Positions 1 through 10,033 are shown, counted from the stretch's first letter. The stretch: DNA of 64,000 nt from JADFUS01 sp964368765 (GCA_964368765.1 CAYJCU010000002.1:3161-67160), one strand, 5' to 3'. Translations and numbers: made by a program. The notes: a model not told the origin generated them from the letters alone.

Positions 1-685
1 AAATAAAGCTCGATTTCTCAGATGTAATATCCTCTAACTGCTCTAAGGTAAGAGCTTGACTTTTAAAATTATATGGAGTTGTCCACGTGTCAAAAATACC
101 ATTATCTTTGGTTAGTTTATTCCACTTCTCAAAAATATCTTTAACATCGCCACTGCGATATTCATCTTCAATTTTTATGATTTCATTTCTATATATTACC
201 TTTGAGCTTTTTATCTCTGAAGCATAAAGCATTATCACATCAGCCTTGCAACCTGATAGTTGGAAGTATGTAAATAACTGTCCACCATCTTTGCACGTCT
301 TGTTTAGCTCTTTGTCGAACTCCTTACCATAGGTTTTACACTCTATAAGCATATACGGAGTGCCATCTTCTCTATTAACGAGAATATCTAAACGCCCCGA
401 CGTGCCGTGACCAGATGGCCACGTCTTTTCAAGAATAATATTTTGAGGCTTATAACCTTTTTTAAGTAACCTATCTACACACTCAAGCACCACAAAATTT
501 TCTGCTTGTGAGAAATTTTGTGTTGTCTTACTTTCAGCTACTATCTCGTTATAATTTATCTCCTCCTTCTTAAAATCAACATCAATATAATACCCTCTAT
601 GTTGTTGGTATAATTTAGTATATATGTCTGTTGTGCCATCCTTAGGAGTAAATCCAAGTGCTGATATATGTTTTCTATAATCCAT
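1..685 (-). CDS. Restriction/N6-adenine methylase-type protein, N-terminal part (cut by window edge)
   Basis: Translating the minus strand from the ATG at 685 gives about 228 residues with no stop up to base 1, so the gene continues outside the window. Residues about 55-65 read KTTQNFSQAENFVVLECV. They are followed by SGRLDILV and then LIECKTYGKE, a D...ExK arrangement typical of PD-(D/E)XK nuclease domains in HsdR_N-like proteins. In Bacteroidota this N-terminus usually precedes an N-6 methylase domain, giving a single-chain restriction-modification protein; that half is not visible, so this is inference. It is read away from its neighbours and separated from the next gene by a hairpin. A stand-alone nuclease is an alternative. 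Confidence 0.7.
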   Translation of the reverse strand, partial: MDYRKHISALGFTPKDGTTDIYTKLYQQHRGYYIDVDFKKEEINYNEIVAESKTTQNFSQAENFVVLECVDRLLKKGYKPQNIILEKTWPSGHGTSGRLDILVNREDGTPYMLIECKTYGKEFDKELNKTCKDGGQLFTYFQLSGCKADVIMLYASEIKSSKVIYRNEIIKIEDEYRSGDVKDIFEKWNKLTKDNGIFDTWTTPYNFKSQALTLEQLEDITSEKSSFI

Positions 686-703
686 AAAATAAATAATTCG
701 CTA

Positions 704-711
704 CAAAGATA
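704..711 (-). promoter_or_regulatory. Possible -7 box of the partial restriction gene
   Basis: The minus strand reads TATCTTTG, fitting the Bacteroidota -7 consensus TAnnTTTG, 18 bp before the ATG at 685. No TTTG sits at the usual 19-21 bp further upstream, so only half of the promoter is supported. Confidence 0.35.
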
Positions 712-811
712 TAAAAACTTATCAAATCTTATATTATGTAGTATACAAATAATTCAAATTATTTTACCTCGTTTTATATTTAACGACTTCACAATATAAA
801 ATATTTTATAT

Positions 812-859
812 GTAAAAGAGGATAACATCAAATTTTATTTTGATGTTATCCTCTTTTAC
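812..859 (-). terminator. Perfect 21-bp stem-loop after the thioredoxin gene
   Basis: Bases 812-832 and 839-859 are exact reverse complements around a 6-base loop (ttttat). The hairpin starts 13 bp after the stop of the thioredoxin gene and closes the minus-strand import locus. There is no clean U-run after it, so it may act as a terminator or as an mRNA 3'-end protector. Confidence 0.6.
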
Positions 860-871
860 TAAAAAGTGATA

Positions 872-2164
872 TTATTGCAATAACGATAACTCCTCTATCT
901 TTCTCTTTATAGCATACTGTATTCTTGCGCCATCCATGCCTCCCTCTAACTGCATAGACTCCATATAGGCTTGGTTATAATACTTCTTAGCCTCATCATA
1001 TAGTTTTCTGTCTCGTGTAGAGTCTCCCAATAACACTAAGATATTAATACGCTCAAAAACCGGTAAATCGCCATTAAGAGCTGTTATTAACCACTCACTA
1101 GCCTGCTCATGATCTTTCTTAACCATCTTCTTACTCATTGAGTAGTACATATTTTGTGCTGACTGAGCATAGAAAATAGGATTTATCTCATCTCCAGCTT
1201 TTGCAATATATGACTTGATGGTTTTTACATATTTCTTAACATCTTGAAGATGAAAAATCTGATACTCAGCATCGTAGATATATTTCTTAACCTCATAAGG
1301 GGTTAATTTTGTCTTGATAGTTGCATCATACACACTCTTCATATCGCCATTGATTCTGTCTAGCTCTTTAAGATAGTTTAAATCGCCATTACGAGCCATA
1401 TTACTCACTATATCATCATGATACTCCATTACATAATATGCAGGAGGTGTTCCCATCTTTTCGATATATTTATCAATGTTTTTATTGATAAACTCAACTA
1501 TCTTATCATCTTTAGCTGCTGGGGCATGACAATCAAGAATAATTTTATAATCATCCTCATTTATCAAATCCTCTCCCATCTTTAACTCAATATAATCTGC
1601 AAAAAGTTTCTCTACACGTATTATCCACTTCTCTAACTCCATCTCTTTAAGCGATTGGATAAAACCACGTGCATCAACCAACATTTTCTGCATTATTACC
1701 AAATCTTTAGGGTTTTTCTTATATATATCCCACATCTCATCGAAGGTCTTCTCATCGCCCGTAGCTATCTTAGCTGTCGATAAAAAACCCTTAACATCTT
1801 TCATACCCACAATTTTTTGCACCAATTCGCCATCCTTATCAAGAAATAGCAGTGTAGGTAGAGCAGTAACCTTATACTTTTTAATCAATTTTTTGTTGCT
1901 CTCATTGTCGTGGTCGAGCTTAATATTAACAAAATTTTTGTTCATATAATTGCCCACCTCAGCAACTGAGAAGACATCTTTCTCTAATATCTTACAAGGC
2001 ATACACCAATCGGCATACACATCTATAAATACGAGCTTATCGCTTTTAGCAGCCTCAACAAGTGCCTCATCTAGTGTCTTACCACTGAATATAATGGCCT
2101 GCCCGTAACTGTACGATATAGTAAGAAATATAGCTGCTATTAATATGCTTATTCTCTTAATCAT
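872..2164 (-). CDS. Secreted thioredoxin-fold protein with long helical C-terminus
   Basis: 430 residues. A Sec signal peptide (about 1-21, ending SYSYGQ) is followed by a thioredoxin-like domain (about 25-130) with the redox motif WCMPCK near residue 53 and the cis-proline region VTALPTLLFL. The rest is helical and may be TPR-like (late segment YDEAKKYYNQAYMES). Family members act as periplasmic thiol-disulfide reductases or carriers. It is the last gene of the SusC/SusD locus, separated from the preceding lipoprotein gene by a 17-bp stem-loop, so it may be expressed at a different level. Its substrate is unknown; maintaining or reducing cysteines of the imported ligand is only a guess. Confidence 0.85.
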   Translation of the reverse strand: MIKRISILIAAIFLTISYSYGQAIIFSGKTLDEALVEAAKSDKLVFIDVYADWCMPCKILEKDVFSVAEVGNYMNKNFVNIKLDHDNESNKKLIKKYKVTALPTLLFLDKDGELVQKIVGMKDVKGFLSTAKIATGDEKTFDEMWDIYKKNPKDLVIMQKMLVDARGFIQSLKEMELEKWIIRVEKLFADYIELKMGEDLINEDDYKIILDCHAPAAKDDKIVEFINKNIDKYIEKMGTPPAYYVMEYHDDIVSNMARNGDLNYLKELDRINGDMKSVYDATIKTKLTPYEVKKYIYDAEYQIFHLQDVKKYVKTIKSYIAKAGDEINPIFYAQSAQNMYYSMSKKMVKKDHEQASEWLITALNGDLPVFERINILVLLGDSTRDRKLYDEAKKYYNQAYMESMQLEGGMDGARIQYAIKRKIEELSLLQ

Positions 2165-2192
2165 AACTTTATTGTTTTTAGTTGATAATTGT

Positions 2193-2233
2193 TTGGTTAA
2201 TATTTCCAGCTATAATCTGGAAATATTAACCAA
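2193..2233 (-). terminator. 17-bp perfect stem-loop between lipoprotein and thioredoxin genes
   Basis: Bases 2193-2209 and 2217-2233 pair exactly around a 7-base loop. It starts 13 bp after the upstream stop (2247) and ends 29 bp before the next ATG. No U-run follows, so it is more likely a partial terminator or mRNA processing/stability element than a full stop. Confidence 0.5.
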
Positions 2234-2246
2234 TTTTAAGAGTATA

Positions 2247-2669
2247 CTAATTTATAATAAATTTATATACATCCTCAAGAGTATGTGAGTAACTCTCGTT
2301 CTCTATCTTAATAGTAACGATATACTCACCTTTAGGCGACTTAAATTCAAAAGGAATCGACATAACACCAGCTCCCCTTATTGTTAATTCGTTTCTAAAT
2401 ATCTCAGCATCGCCCCCATTAGTTGCCTTAACATCAACTATTGAGTAGTGCAACTGCTGTGTGCCCAAAACACCCTGTATTACAGATGTTGTCCAAGGTG
2501 CTTTATTCTCAATACGGATAAAATCATCATCCGGATCAAGAACACTCTTAACAAGCATCGTATCAGGAGTATATTCGCCTGTTTCAGCATTAAGGAAACC
2601 CACTTTATGCTCTGAGCAAGAGGCTAAGAAGGCAAATAATGCCACCATTATTACTATATATTTTTTCAT
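2247..2669 (-). CDS. Small outer-surface lipoprotein of the import locus
   Basis: 140 residues beginning with a lipoprotein signal whose lipobox is LASC (Cys about 18). The mature part looks like a single beta-rich domain (for example YIVTIKIENESYSHTLEDVYKFII at the end) with no catalytic motif that I recognise. It lies between the fasciclin-like lipoprotein and the thioredoxin in the same orientation as SusC/SusD, so it is probably an accessory surface lipoprotein of that complex. The family is not recognised; naming it SusE-like would rest only on position. Confidence 0.7.
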   Translation of the reverse strand: MKKYIVIMVALFAFLASCSEHKVGFLNAETGEYTPDTMLVKSVLDPDDDFIRIENKAPWTTSVIQGVLGTQQLHYSIVDVKATNGGDAEIFRNELTIRGAGVMSIPFEFKSPKGEYIVTIKIENESYSHTLEDVYKFIIN

Positions 2670-2709
2670 ACGTAAATATTTATAAATTATTTATTTTCAT
2701 ACCTTTAGA

Positions 2710-2794
2710 AGTGTCTGATTACCCAAAATTGGATTTATGTGCGTTATAGGGTTGATATGACCTGCATAAATTCAATCCTCAGGTTAAACGACAC
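2710..2794 (-). other. Long imperfect hairpin between fasciclin-like and small lipoprotein genes
   Basis: Bases 2710-2739 can pair with 2765-2794. The outer AGTGTC/GACACT and inner ATTTATG/CATAAAT segments match exactly, with a bulged middle. It fills most of the 133-bp gap, suggesting an intercistronic RNA structure (partial terminator or processing site). Confidence 0.5.
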
Positions 2795-2802
2795 TCTATT
2801 TA

Positions 2803-3465
2803 TTATAAATTTCCGAATGTGAAGTCGTACTGCATAGAGTGAACAACACCATTACTACACTTATTATCAAGAGAGGCTAATGTAGCTGTTGATAGCGAGT
2901 TAAATGATAGAATCCCCACAATAGATGGTCCTATATCAGGAATACCCTCATAAGGGCCTCTATATGTATATGCCCAAAACTGTGATTTAGTAGGGTCGTT
3001 TACATCTTTGACAGTCTCACCAGTGAAGATTATACCACCCTCTCCTGCCTCTCCGAAGTTAGGCGAGCGTACTCCATCAGGTATATCTTCTCTCATATAT
3101 AATCCATCAACAACGTGCGACATAATAAGCTCTTTACACACCTCAGGATCTACTAAACTAACATCTACTACACCATCTGTTACATAACCTCTATCAAGCA
3201 GATAGCGACGTATAGAGTGGCTTGTAGGGCCAAAAAATGTTATCTTAGTGTAGTTTGCATCTGTACCCTTAAACACATCGGCAACACCTGCTCTGTCAAT
3301 AACCTGAACTGTCAAATCCCAGTTATAGTCGTCTGCCTGAAGATACTCATACATATTACCACTAAACTCATAGTTAGGGTCGATAGTACCTGTATCAATT
3401 ATATTATATTTTGTGCATGCCCCCACAATTAGTAGTGGCAGTAACATTAACAATAATTTTTTCAT
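2803..3465 (-). CDS. Fasciclin (FAS1)-like lipoprotein
   Basis: 220 residues. The signal peptide ends in the lipobox VGAC (Cys about 17). A single FAS1-like domain fills the rest: the segment ITFFGPTSHSIRRYLLDRGY matches the conserved FAS1 H1 block (normally TxFAPT), and GVVHSMQYDF near the C-terminus matches the H2 block. FAS1 domains are adhesion/ligand-binding modules; in Bacteroidota they occur as extra lipoproteins beside SusCD pairs. It follows susD by about 32 bp. A surface binding role is inferred; the ligand is unknown. Confidence 0.75.
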   Translation of the reverse strand: MKKLLLMLLPLLIVGACTKYNIIDTGTIDPNYEFSGNMYEYLQADDYNWDLTVQVIDRAGVADVFKGTDANYTKITFFGPTSHSIRRYLLDRGYVTDGVVDVSLVDPEVCKELIMSHVVDGLYMREDIPDGVRSPNFGEAGEGGIIFTGETVKDVNDPTKSQFWAYTYRGPYEGIPDIGPSIVGILSFNSLSTATLASLDNKCSNGVVHSMQYDFTFGNL

Positions 3466-3497
3466 AATTATATTTTTAATTTTCTAAATTACAACTA

Positions 3498-5045
3498 TTA
3501 CATATATCTTAACCAATATACATTTTGGCGCATAATACCATTATTTTGGAATGCTTTAGTACCCACCGGAGAGAATAGTGCTCCGTCAAGAATATCTTGT
3601 TGTGATAGGCTTTGGTGTAACCCTTTAAGCTCCTCTTTAATGTAGTTATTACGTATTATGTCAATGTATCTGTGCCCCTCAAAAATAAGCTCTTTCTCTC
3701 TCTCTTTAAAGATAGCTAGTTTTAAATCAGGCTCTGCAACAGCGTCATACAGCTCTGCATTAGCTCTACTACGTATCATATCAAGATCATCAATAGCAAG
3801 CTCTGAACTACCCACCTTATTATAACACTCTGCACGAAGAAGGATAATATCAGCTAAACGCCATACCACTGCATGAGACTCAAAAGTACCAAATGATGGT
3901 AAACCTTGCCAGTCTGGAACTATCTGAGACTTACGTAATTTATTTGGATAAGCATAACCACCTGTTGTTAAATCTTCACTAGGATCAGCATATTTTTCGA
4001 ACTCAAAGAAGTAGCTATTTAATCTCTCATCGCCATCAGCATAAATCTCTCTCACAGTTTCGTGCTTGATAAGCATACCAGCACTATATTTCTGATCACC
4101 TGGTTGCGAGCCATAACGTGATGGGAAGTAAGAGTAATCAGCTAATGGTGATTTAGTTGATACATAATCTTTTAAGAAATCTGTTGCAATCTCAAAAATA
4201 ACCTCTTTACCTGTTATCTCTCCTGATAAACACATAGAACAAACATCATCTACATTATCCATCAAGCCATAAGAGCTACTCACTTCGCCAGTAATTAGTT
4301 CTCCACACCATGTAATAGCACTCTGATAATCTTTCTTAGAATCCTCACCAGCTATGTTATATAGGTCGATAATAGAGCCTCTCCACGCATAGGCATGAGC
4401 CAAAAGAGCTGCACTGTTACCCTTATTACCAAACTGCTTAGATGTTAATGCGGTACCAGCTGAGTTTTTTACATTCTCATAAGTTGGTAGATCTGCATAG
4501 GCTAAAAGAGCACATCTAATAGCCTCATCAATAACCTCAATTATCGAAGATTTAGCATAAGCCTCTTTATGTGTACTGTTAAGTGTAATAACAGCATCTC
4601 CCCATATCTGCGATAATAATAGATAGGCATAAGCCTTAGCAAAATTAGCTTGAGCAACATAGAAAGTTCTGCGGCTTTCACTAATATCTACTACCCTATC
4701 AGCATTATCAATAATAAGGTTAGCATTATAGATAACCTTATATTGATTAGTCCATTGGTTATTTATTGCATTCTGAACAATCTCACTAGGCACCATATTT
4801 TGGATATTACGATAGAAACCGTATGTAAAATCATCTGCTATTGTACCTCTTAAAATTGATTGTGCTGTGTTGGTATAAGCAAAACCTGGTAAATAGTAGT
4901 TCATCTCTGTCATTACCGCCTCTAAATCTTTTTCGCTCTGGTAGAAGTTTGTAAATGTAACCGCATTTTGAGGCACATAATCAAGTGAACAACTACTAGC
5001 AAAAAGCGAAGCGAGAGCAATGATATATATTTTTATTTGTTTCAT
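3498..5045 (-). CDS. SusD/RagB-family nutrient-binding lipoprotein
   Basis: 515 residues with a lipoprotein signal (lipobox ASSC, Cys about 19). Family features are the N-terminal DYVPQNAVTFTNFY region, helical TPR-like segments with AYAYLLLSQIWGDAV (about 135-150), the RLADIILLRAECYNKVG block and the C-terminal FKEREKELIFEGHRYIDIIR signature. SusD proteins cap the SusC barrel on the cell surface and deliver ligand to it. The gene lies 43 bp after susC, the normal order, in an import locus that also has a sigma/FecR pair. No glycoside hydrolase or protease is adjacent, so the substrate cannot be read from context. Confidence 0.93.
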   Translation of the reverse strand: MKQIKIYIIALASLFASSCSLDYVPQNAVTFTNFYQSEKDLEAVMTEMNYYLPGFAYTNTAQSILRGTIADDFTYGFYRNIQNMVPSEIVQNAINNQWTNQYKVIYNANLIIDNADRVVDISESRRTFYVAQANFAKAYAYLLLSQIWGDAVITLNSTHKEAYAKSSIIEVIDEAIRCALLAYADLPTYENVKNSAGTALTSKQFGNKGNSAALLAHAYAWRGSIIDLYNIAGEDSKKDYQSAITWCGELITGEVSSSYGLMDNVDDVCSMCLSGEITGKEVIFEIATDFLKDYVSTKSPLADYSYFPSRYGSQPGDQKYSAGMLIKHETVREIYADGDERLNSYFFEFEKYADPSEDLTTGGYAYPNKLRKSQIVPDWQGLPSFGTFESHAVVWRLADIILLRAECYNKVGSSELAIDDLDMIRSRANAELYDAVAEPDLKLAIFKEREKELIFEGHRYIDIIRNNYIKEELKGLHQSLSQQDILDGALFSPVGTKAFQNNGIMRQNVYWLRYM

Positions 5046-5088
5046 AACTATATATTTTAATATTTGAATTAACTATCTTATATTGGTA

Positions 5089-8000
5089 TTAAAAATTAAC
5101 CGATAATCCCAATGTAAGCTTCCTTGCTAATGGATAGTTTGAGAATGTGTCTATACCTGTTCTTGGATCAACAACCTCTGGATCTAAACCTGAGTAGTTA
5201 GTAAGAAGGAATAGATTCTCTGCCGAAGCAAATATACGTGCTGACTGAATCTTTAAATTCTCTTTAACCCACTCTTGAGGTAGGTTATAACCTAGAGTAA
5301 GTTGCTTAAGTCTAACATAGTGTACATTCTCAATAGCTGTATCATAACTCTGATCAAACTGTCCTAAAGAGCCAGCTGTTGCAAGAGCAGGATATACATC
5401 AACATCTCCCTCTTTCTCCCAGAATTTTAGCTCACGAGAATCAACAAACTGAGTTGTGTATCTTCCTTGGAACTTAAGAGTAGTTATTGAGTATTGATTA
5501 ATCATCATACGGCCTAATGAGAAGCTAAATAGAGCATTAAGGTCGAAATTACCCCATTTAAGCTCGTTAGCCCAACCACCATGTGCCATAGGAAGTGGTG
5601 ATCCTGCATAATATTGATCTTCTGAATCAATAATACCATCCATATTAAAATCGGCTAGCTGACGCATACCGGCAGTGTAAGGATTACCCATATTGTTAAT
5701 AGATAGAAGTTTCTCATTACCAAAAGAGTCATAATATTTTGGTATATCATTTTGATTTTGGATAATACCCTCATCTTTATACACATATAACGTGTTGATA
5801 GGACGACCAATAACTAATAATCTCTCATTTGCTGATATATCCATACCAGTATAAGATTTCTCAAAACGGTTCTGGTTAGCTGCAAGCGTAAGTTTTGTTC
5901 TCCATGTAACAGGACCTTTAGTTATTATATCTGCAATAACCTGCAATTCCCATCCTCTGTTTGATAACTCAAGTGCATTATCAAGAACCTCATCATGTCC
6001 ATAAACATCTCCAGGAAGGCTAATTTCCCAAAGTAGTGATGTAGAGTATTTGTAGTAGTAATCAAATATAACCTCTACCCTACTATTAAGCATTCTTAAA
6101 TCTATACCAATATTGTATTGATCTGTCTCTTCCCATTTAAGATCCTCATTAAGTATAGAGCCCGATGTAAATGCTGTACTACCTAAAAACGAGTTACCAG
6201 TAAGCATAACACCATGCGCAAGATATGGGTCATCAAACGTATTACCCGATTTACCCCATGATAGGCGTACCTTAGCAAAATCAATATAGTATAGGTTACG
6301 CATAAACTCCTCATCAGAGAATACCCAACCCACAGCAAGCGATGGGAATGTAGCCCATTTGTTATTAACTCCAAATACCGTTGAACCATCACGACGTAGT
6401 GTGGCCTCAAATAGATATTTCTCTTTGTAGTTATAAGATAATCTACCAAAAAAACTTAACATAGCCTCTTCTTTAAAATCAGAGTAGTATCTCTGCATTG
6501 ATGTTAATGTTCCGTAATAGTCGTAAATTGTTGGGAAATCCTCTCCAACATAATATATCAAATCATTAGGAGCACCTAAACCACTACCACCTATATACTC
6601 GCTAGACGAGCGTAGGAATGAGTGACCTAATAGAAACTCGAAACTATGATTATTAAAATTCTTGAAATATGTCAATAGATTATCGTTAGATAATATTGTG
6701 TGCGACGCCTGCTGTCCTTTAGACATAGCTAAACCATAGTAAGGATCAAGTGTTGATGGTGTAAAGGCATTTGTCTTAGATTGTGTATAATCAACATATA
6801 GTGACGATGTTAATAGTAAGTTATCTGTAATCTTATATTTACCATTAATAGCACCTCTAAAACGCATACTTATATTCTTCTCAACCGTTGTGTTAAGCAG
6901 CTTAAGTGCATTATCTAATATCTCACCTGCACCCGGAAGAAGTGTTAGGTTTGATTTAGGATCTACCGTTAAACCCTCAATAGGAGAGGCTGACGTGAAT
7001 GATGTATTTGCTGCTCCGCTACTTCTATCTGTATAGGCAGCATATAGATTCATTCCTAACGTGAAATTCTTAGATGGTGTAACCTCTAGATTAGATATTG
7101 CATTGATACGTTGGAAATTACTACCAAGCATAATACCCTCTTCATCATAGAAACCAGCACCCATCATATATTTAAATAGATCTGTACCACCCGACGCTTG
7201 AATATTGGCATTGGTAACCTTACCTGTTTGGAACATATAATCCCACCAGTTAGTAGAGTTATTATAGAAATTACTTAAACTATCCTGAAGCGGAAGATAA
7301 CCTGTACCCATACCTGAGTAACCATCTTGCCAGAAAAAGTCGTAAGAACCCCAGTTATAGTAAGCATCCTCGTATGAATTAGTATATCTATACCCACCTG
7401 TATTCATATCATAAAGTGGAGCTACTTGGTTACGTGCTAACTCAGTTATTATATTACGCTCTGCAACACCACCTAACTGCGTAGGAGTAGCAGGAAGCAC
7501 CGAGAATGACTGCGATACATTTGCTGAAAACCTACTTGTTCCCGCCTTACCTTTCTTAGTAGTGATAAGAATAACACCATTACCTGCACGTGAACCATAG
7601 ATAGCAGCCGAAGCAGCATCCTTAAGAACCTCAACCGATTCGATAGTTGATGGATCAATCTCAGCAAGTGTGTTAGTACCAGTTACCGGAGAGGTAAACG
7701 AGTTTACAGGCACACCATCAATAACATAAAGAGGCCCCTTATTTGCAGTACCCTCAAAAAGAGAGTTATAACCTCTAATATCTACACGTGAACCACCGCC
7801 ACCTGGAGAACCTGATATATTATTAACCTCAACACCAGCCATTTGTCCTTGTAATAGGTTCTCAAGACTAGCTGTTGGAACCTCTTCTAAATCTTTTGAT
7901 TTAACAGATGAGATAGAACCCAACACATTACGTTTCTTCTGTACACCATAGGCAACAACCGTAACATCGTCCATAGATACCTCATCAGTCTTTAGCACTA

Positions 8001-8622
8001 TTTCAAAATTCTCTATCTCTTTTGTCACTCTAAATGATTGTGCTATATAACCAGTGAAAGAGCACTCGATAACTGTTCCTACAACCACATTTAAGATAAA
8101 ATCACCATTAGAGTCGGTAATAGCACCATCATTGCTATTTTTAATAAGAACAGTAGCACCGATAATAGGCTCTCTATCTTGATCTAACACTCTACCCTTA
8201 ATAGTTATCTTCTCCTCTTTATTAGCAGTTGGTTGTTGTTGCTCTACTATATCAACTATTAATATACGGTCATTCTCTATTTTATACTCATAATTAGTTT
8301 GAGAAAATAATTTAACTAACGCACTCTCAACAGATGTATCTGTTACCTTTAAATTATATCTCTTTGATTTATCAACATCTATATTTTCAGCAAAACCAAA
8401 CTCTATATTGGTTTGATTATAGATAATTGTTAGTATCTCCTCTAAGCTCTCATTCTCAACATTTACCGTTACAGTTTTCTGCTTGATTAACATGTTAATA
8501 TCCACACTACTATTTATTGCATACACAGGATTAAAGCCTGTTATTGATAATACAACAAAAAGTATAATCGATATTTTAGTTAAGAATAAGGATGATATTT
8601 TGTTTTGTATAATATTATTCAT
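5089..8622 (-). CDS. SusC/RagA-family TonB-dependent transporter with STN signalling domain
   Basis: 1177 residues. In order: signal peptide (about 1-35); STN domain (about 45-125, repeated VENESLEEIL/LKVTDTSVESAL pattern); carboxypeptidase-regulatory-like beta domain (about 138-215, VLDQDREPIIGATVLI); TonB plug starting near TVVAYGVQKKRNV; SusC signature AAIYGSRAGNGVILITTKKG; then a 22-strand-type barrel ending LGLSVNF. It imports ligand across the outer membrane using TonB. The STN domain, with fecR and sigma genes directly upstream, indicates FecA-style signalling in which ligand binding releases the sigma factor. A stem-loop separates it from fecR. Confidence 0.95.
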   Translation of the reverse strand: MNNIIQNKISSLFLTKISIILFVVLSITGFNPVYAINSSVDINMLIKQKTVTVNVENESLEEILTIIYNQTNIEFGFAENIDVDKSKRYNLKVTDTSVESALVKLFSQTNYEYKIENDRILIVDIVEQQQPTANKEEKITIKGRVLDQDREPIIGATVLIKNSNDGAITDSNGDFILNVVVGTVIECSFTGYIAQSFRVTKEIENFEIVLKTDEVSMDDVTVVAYGVQKKRNVLGSISSVKSKDLEEVPTASLENLLQGQMAGVEVNNISGSPGGGGSRVDIRGYNSLFEGTANKGPLYVIDGVPVNSFTSPVTGTNTLAEIDPSTIESVEVLKDAASAAIYGSRAGNGVILITTKKGKAGTSRFSANVSQSFSVLPATPTQLGGVAERNIITELARNQVAPLYDMNTGGYRYTNSYEDAYYNWGSYDFFWQDGYSGMGTGYLPLQDSLSNFYNNSTNWWDYMFQTGKVTNANIQASGGTDLFKYMMGAGFYDEEGIMLGSNFQRINAISNLEVTPSKNFTLGMNLYAAYTDRSSGAANTSFTSASPIEGLTVDPKSNLTLLPGAGEILDNALKLLNTTVEKNISMRFRGAINGKYKITDNLLLTSSLYVDYTQSKTNAFTPSTLDPYYGLAMSKGQQASHTILSNDNLLTYFKNFNNHSFEFLLGHSFLRSSSEYIGGSGLGAPNDLIYYVGEDFPTIYDYYGTLTSMQRYYSDFKEEAMLSFFGRLSYNYKEKYLFEATLRRDGSTVFGVNNKWATFPSLAVGWVFSDEEFMRNLYYIDFAKVRLSWGKSGNTFDDPYLAHGVMLTGNSFLGSTAFTSGSILNEDLKWEETDQYNIGIDLRMLNSRVEVIFDYYYKYSTSLLWEISLPGDVYGHDEVLDNALELSNRGWELQVIADIITKGPVTWRTKLTLAANQNRFEKSYTGMDISANERLLVIGRPINTLYVYKDEGIIQNQNDIPKYYDSFGNEKLLSINNMGNPYTAGMRQLADFNMDGIIDSEDQYYAGSPLPMAHGGWANELKWGNFDLNALFSFSLGRMMINQYSITTLKFQGRYTTQFVDSRELKFWEKEGDVDVYPALATAGSLGQFDQSYDTAIENVHYVRLKQLTLGYNLPQEWVKENLKIQSARIFASAENLFLLTNYSGLDPEVVDPRTGIDTFSNYPLARKLTLGLSVNF

Positions 8623-8746
8623 AATTTTGCATAGATTTATTGTTTAGGCTCTATAAGCCTTAATAATTAGTTACTGTTTTTTATTAGTTGTTATTTGCAA
8701 GTCTACCAAACTATTTATCATTTAACATAAACTATAAAAAACTTTT

Positions 8747-8780
8747 GAGGAGGGTTATTTACCTTGTAGATACCCTCTTC
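8747..8780 (-). terminator. Stem-loop between fecR and susC
   Basis: GAGGAGGGT (8747-8755) pairs with ACCCTCTTC (8772-8780) with one mismatch. It sits right after the fecR stop (8788) and could end the sigma/fecR transcript, leaving susC to its own sigma-dependent promoter in 8623-8746. A second small hairpin, AGGCT/AGCCT, lies at about 8646-8660. Confidence 0.5.
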
Positions 8781-8787
8781 TTCTTCT

Positions 8788-9948
8788 CTACTTTTTCCTA
8801 GTTACTCTATACTCATTGGCCTTTGTTTTGTAAAATTGAACACTATATAAACTCTCAAAAAATTCTATAAATGACTCTATTGGTTTCTCTTTATTTGCAA
8901 AAATATTAATATTCAAATCTTTTAAACCACTATCTACAATAATCTCAACACCGTACCAACGTGATAGTTGAGTTACTATATTATCAAAAGATTGATTCTT
9001 AAAATTAAATACACTGGATTTCCAACCTATATAATCGTTAATATCAACATTTTTAACCTCATACTCTCCTAAATCGGTTATCTCTATCATCTCAGATGGT
9101 TTTAACATAATCTCGTCACTATTACCATCAATAGTAACACCTACACTACCCTCTATCAACACACTTCTATATATGCTATTAGGATAACTATCTACATTAA
9201 ACTGAGTACCATACACTCTAACCTCTTCATATTTTGTCTTAACAATAAATGGTCTGCTTGATTTTTTTACATCGAAAAATGCCTCTCCCTCAAGCTCTAC
9301 TACCCTATTTTTAGTGTTAGCAAAGTTTTCAGCATACTTAATAGTACTATTAGCATTAATAGTGACAGTAGAACCATCGGGTAGTAATACTGTATGGTTC
9401 TTCATAGCAGGTACCTTTACTATATTTTTACCACTACCATTATTTGGTTTTTCACTTTTTTGTTTTTTTACATCCTCAATATCACTAATAACATTATCAT
9501 CTAGCTCTATCTTATCACCTAATGATGTGATAAGAAGTGTTGAAGTAATATCTTGCTCTACCTCAGCAACCATCTCTTGGTTATCACTCTCATCAACCTT
9601 AGGGGTTAATATAAAGAACGAAACAGCAATCAATATTGCCACTATTGAGGTGATGGTTATATATAGTTTATTAGGTGCTGATTTTAATTTACGACTATTT
9701 AAATCTTTAGATAATTTATGTAAACTTCTCTCATACTTACTATCTATATCCGATAAATCCAAAAATCGCTGCTCGCATATCGACTTATCAGTAAGCCTAT
9801 CAATTACATCTGAAATTAACTCTTCATTCTGCTTAATATACTCAATAATATCCTCGCCGTTTGACTCATACTCTTTAAGGTTTGAGGTAAAATCAACCGC
9901 CTCTCTATTTTTTATATACTCCTCTCTCTCTCTACCCTGATGCCTCAT
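8788..9948 (-). CDS. FecR-type anti-sigma factor
   Basis: 386 residues. The N-terminal cytoplasmic part (about 1-115, which should bind sigma) is followed by a single transmembrane helix (about 120-140, TITSIVAILIAVSFFIL), a periplasmic FecR domain (about 190-300: LLPDGSTVTINANSTI, ELEGEAFFDVKKSSRPFIV, VRVYGTQFNV) and a DUF4974-like C-terminus (FKNQSFDNIVTQLSRWYGVEI). It should couple the STN domain of the adjacent SusC to the sigma factor encoded just upstream. The protein begins very hydrophilic and highly charged, normal for this family. Confidence 0.92.
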   Translation of the reverse strand: MRHQGREREEYIKNREAVDFTSNLKEYESNGEDIIEYIKQNEELISDVIDRLTDKSICEQRFLDLSDIDSKYERSLHKLSKDLNSRKLKSAPNKLYITITSIVAILIAVSFFILTPKVDESDNQEMVAEVEQDITSTLLITSLGDKIELDDNVISDIEDVKKQKSEKPNNGSGKNIVKVPAMKNHTVLLPDGSTVTINANSTIKYAENFANTKNRVVELEGEAFFDVKKSSRPFIVKTKYEEVRVYGTQFNVDSYPNSIYRSVLIEGSVGVTIDGNSDEIMLKPSEMIEITDLGEYEVKNVDINDYIGWKSSVFNFKNQSFDNIVTQLSRWYGVEIIVDSGLKDLNINIFANKEKPIESFIEFFESLYSVQFYKTKANEYRVTRKK

Positions 9949-10033
9949 AATATAAACTATTGTTTAATATAATATACAAGATAACTGTAGAAATCTACCA
10001 AAAAAAAAAGAGATAAATTTATAATTTACCTCT

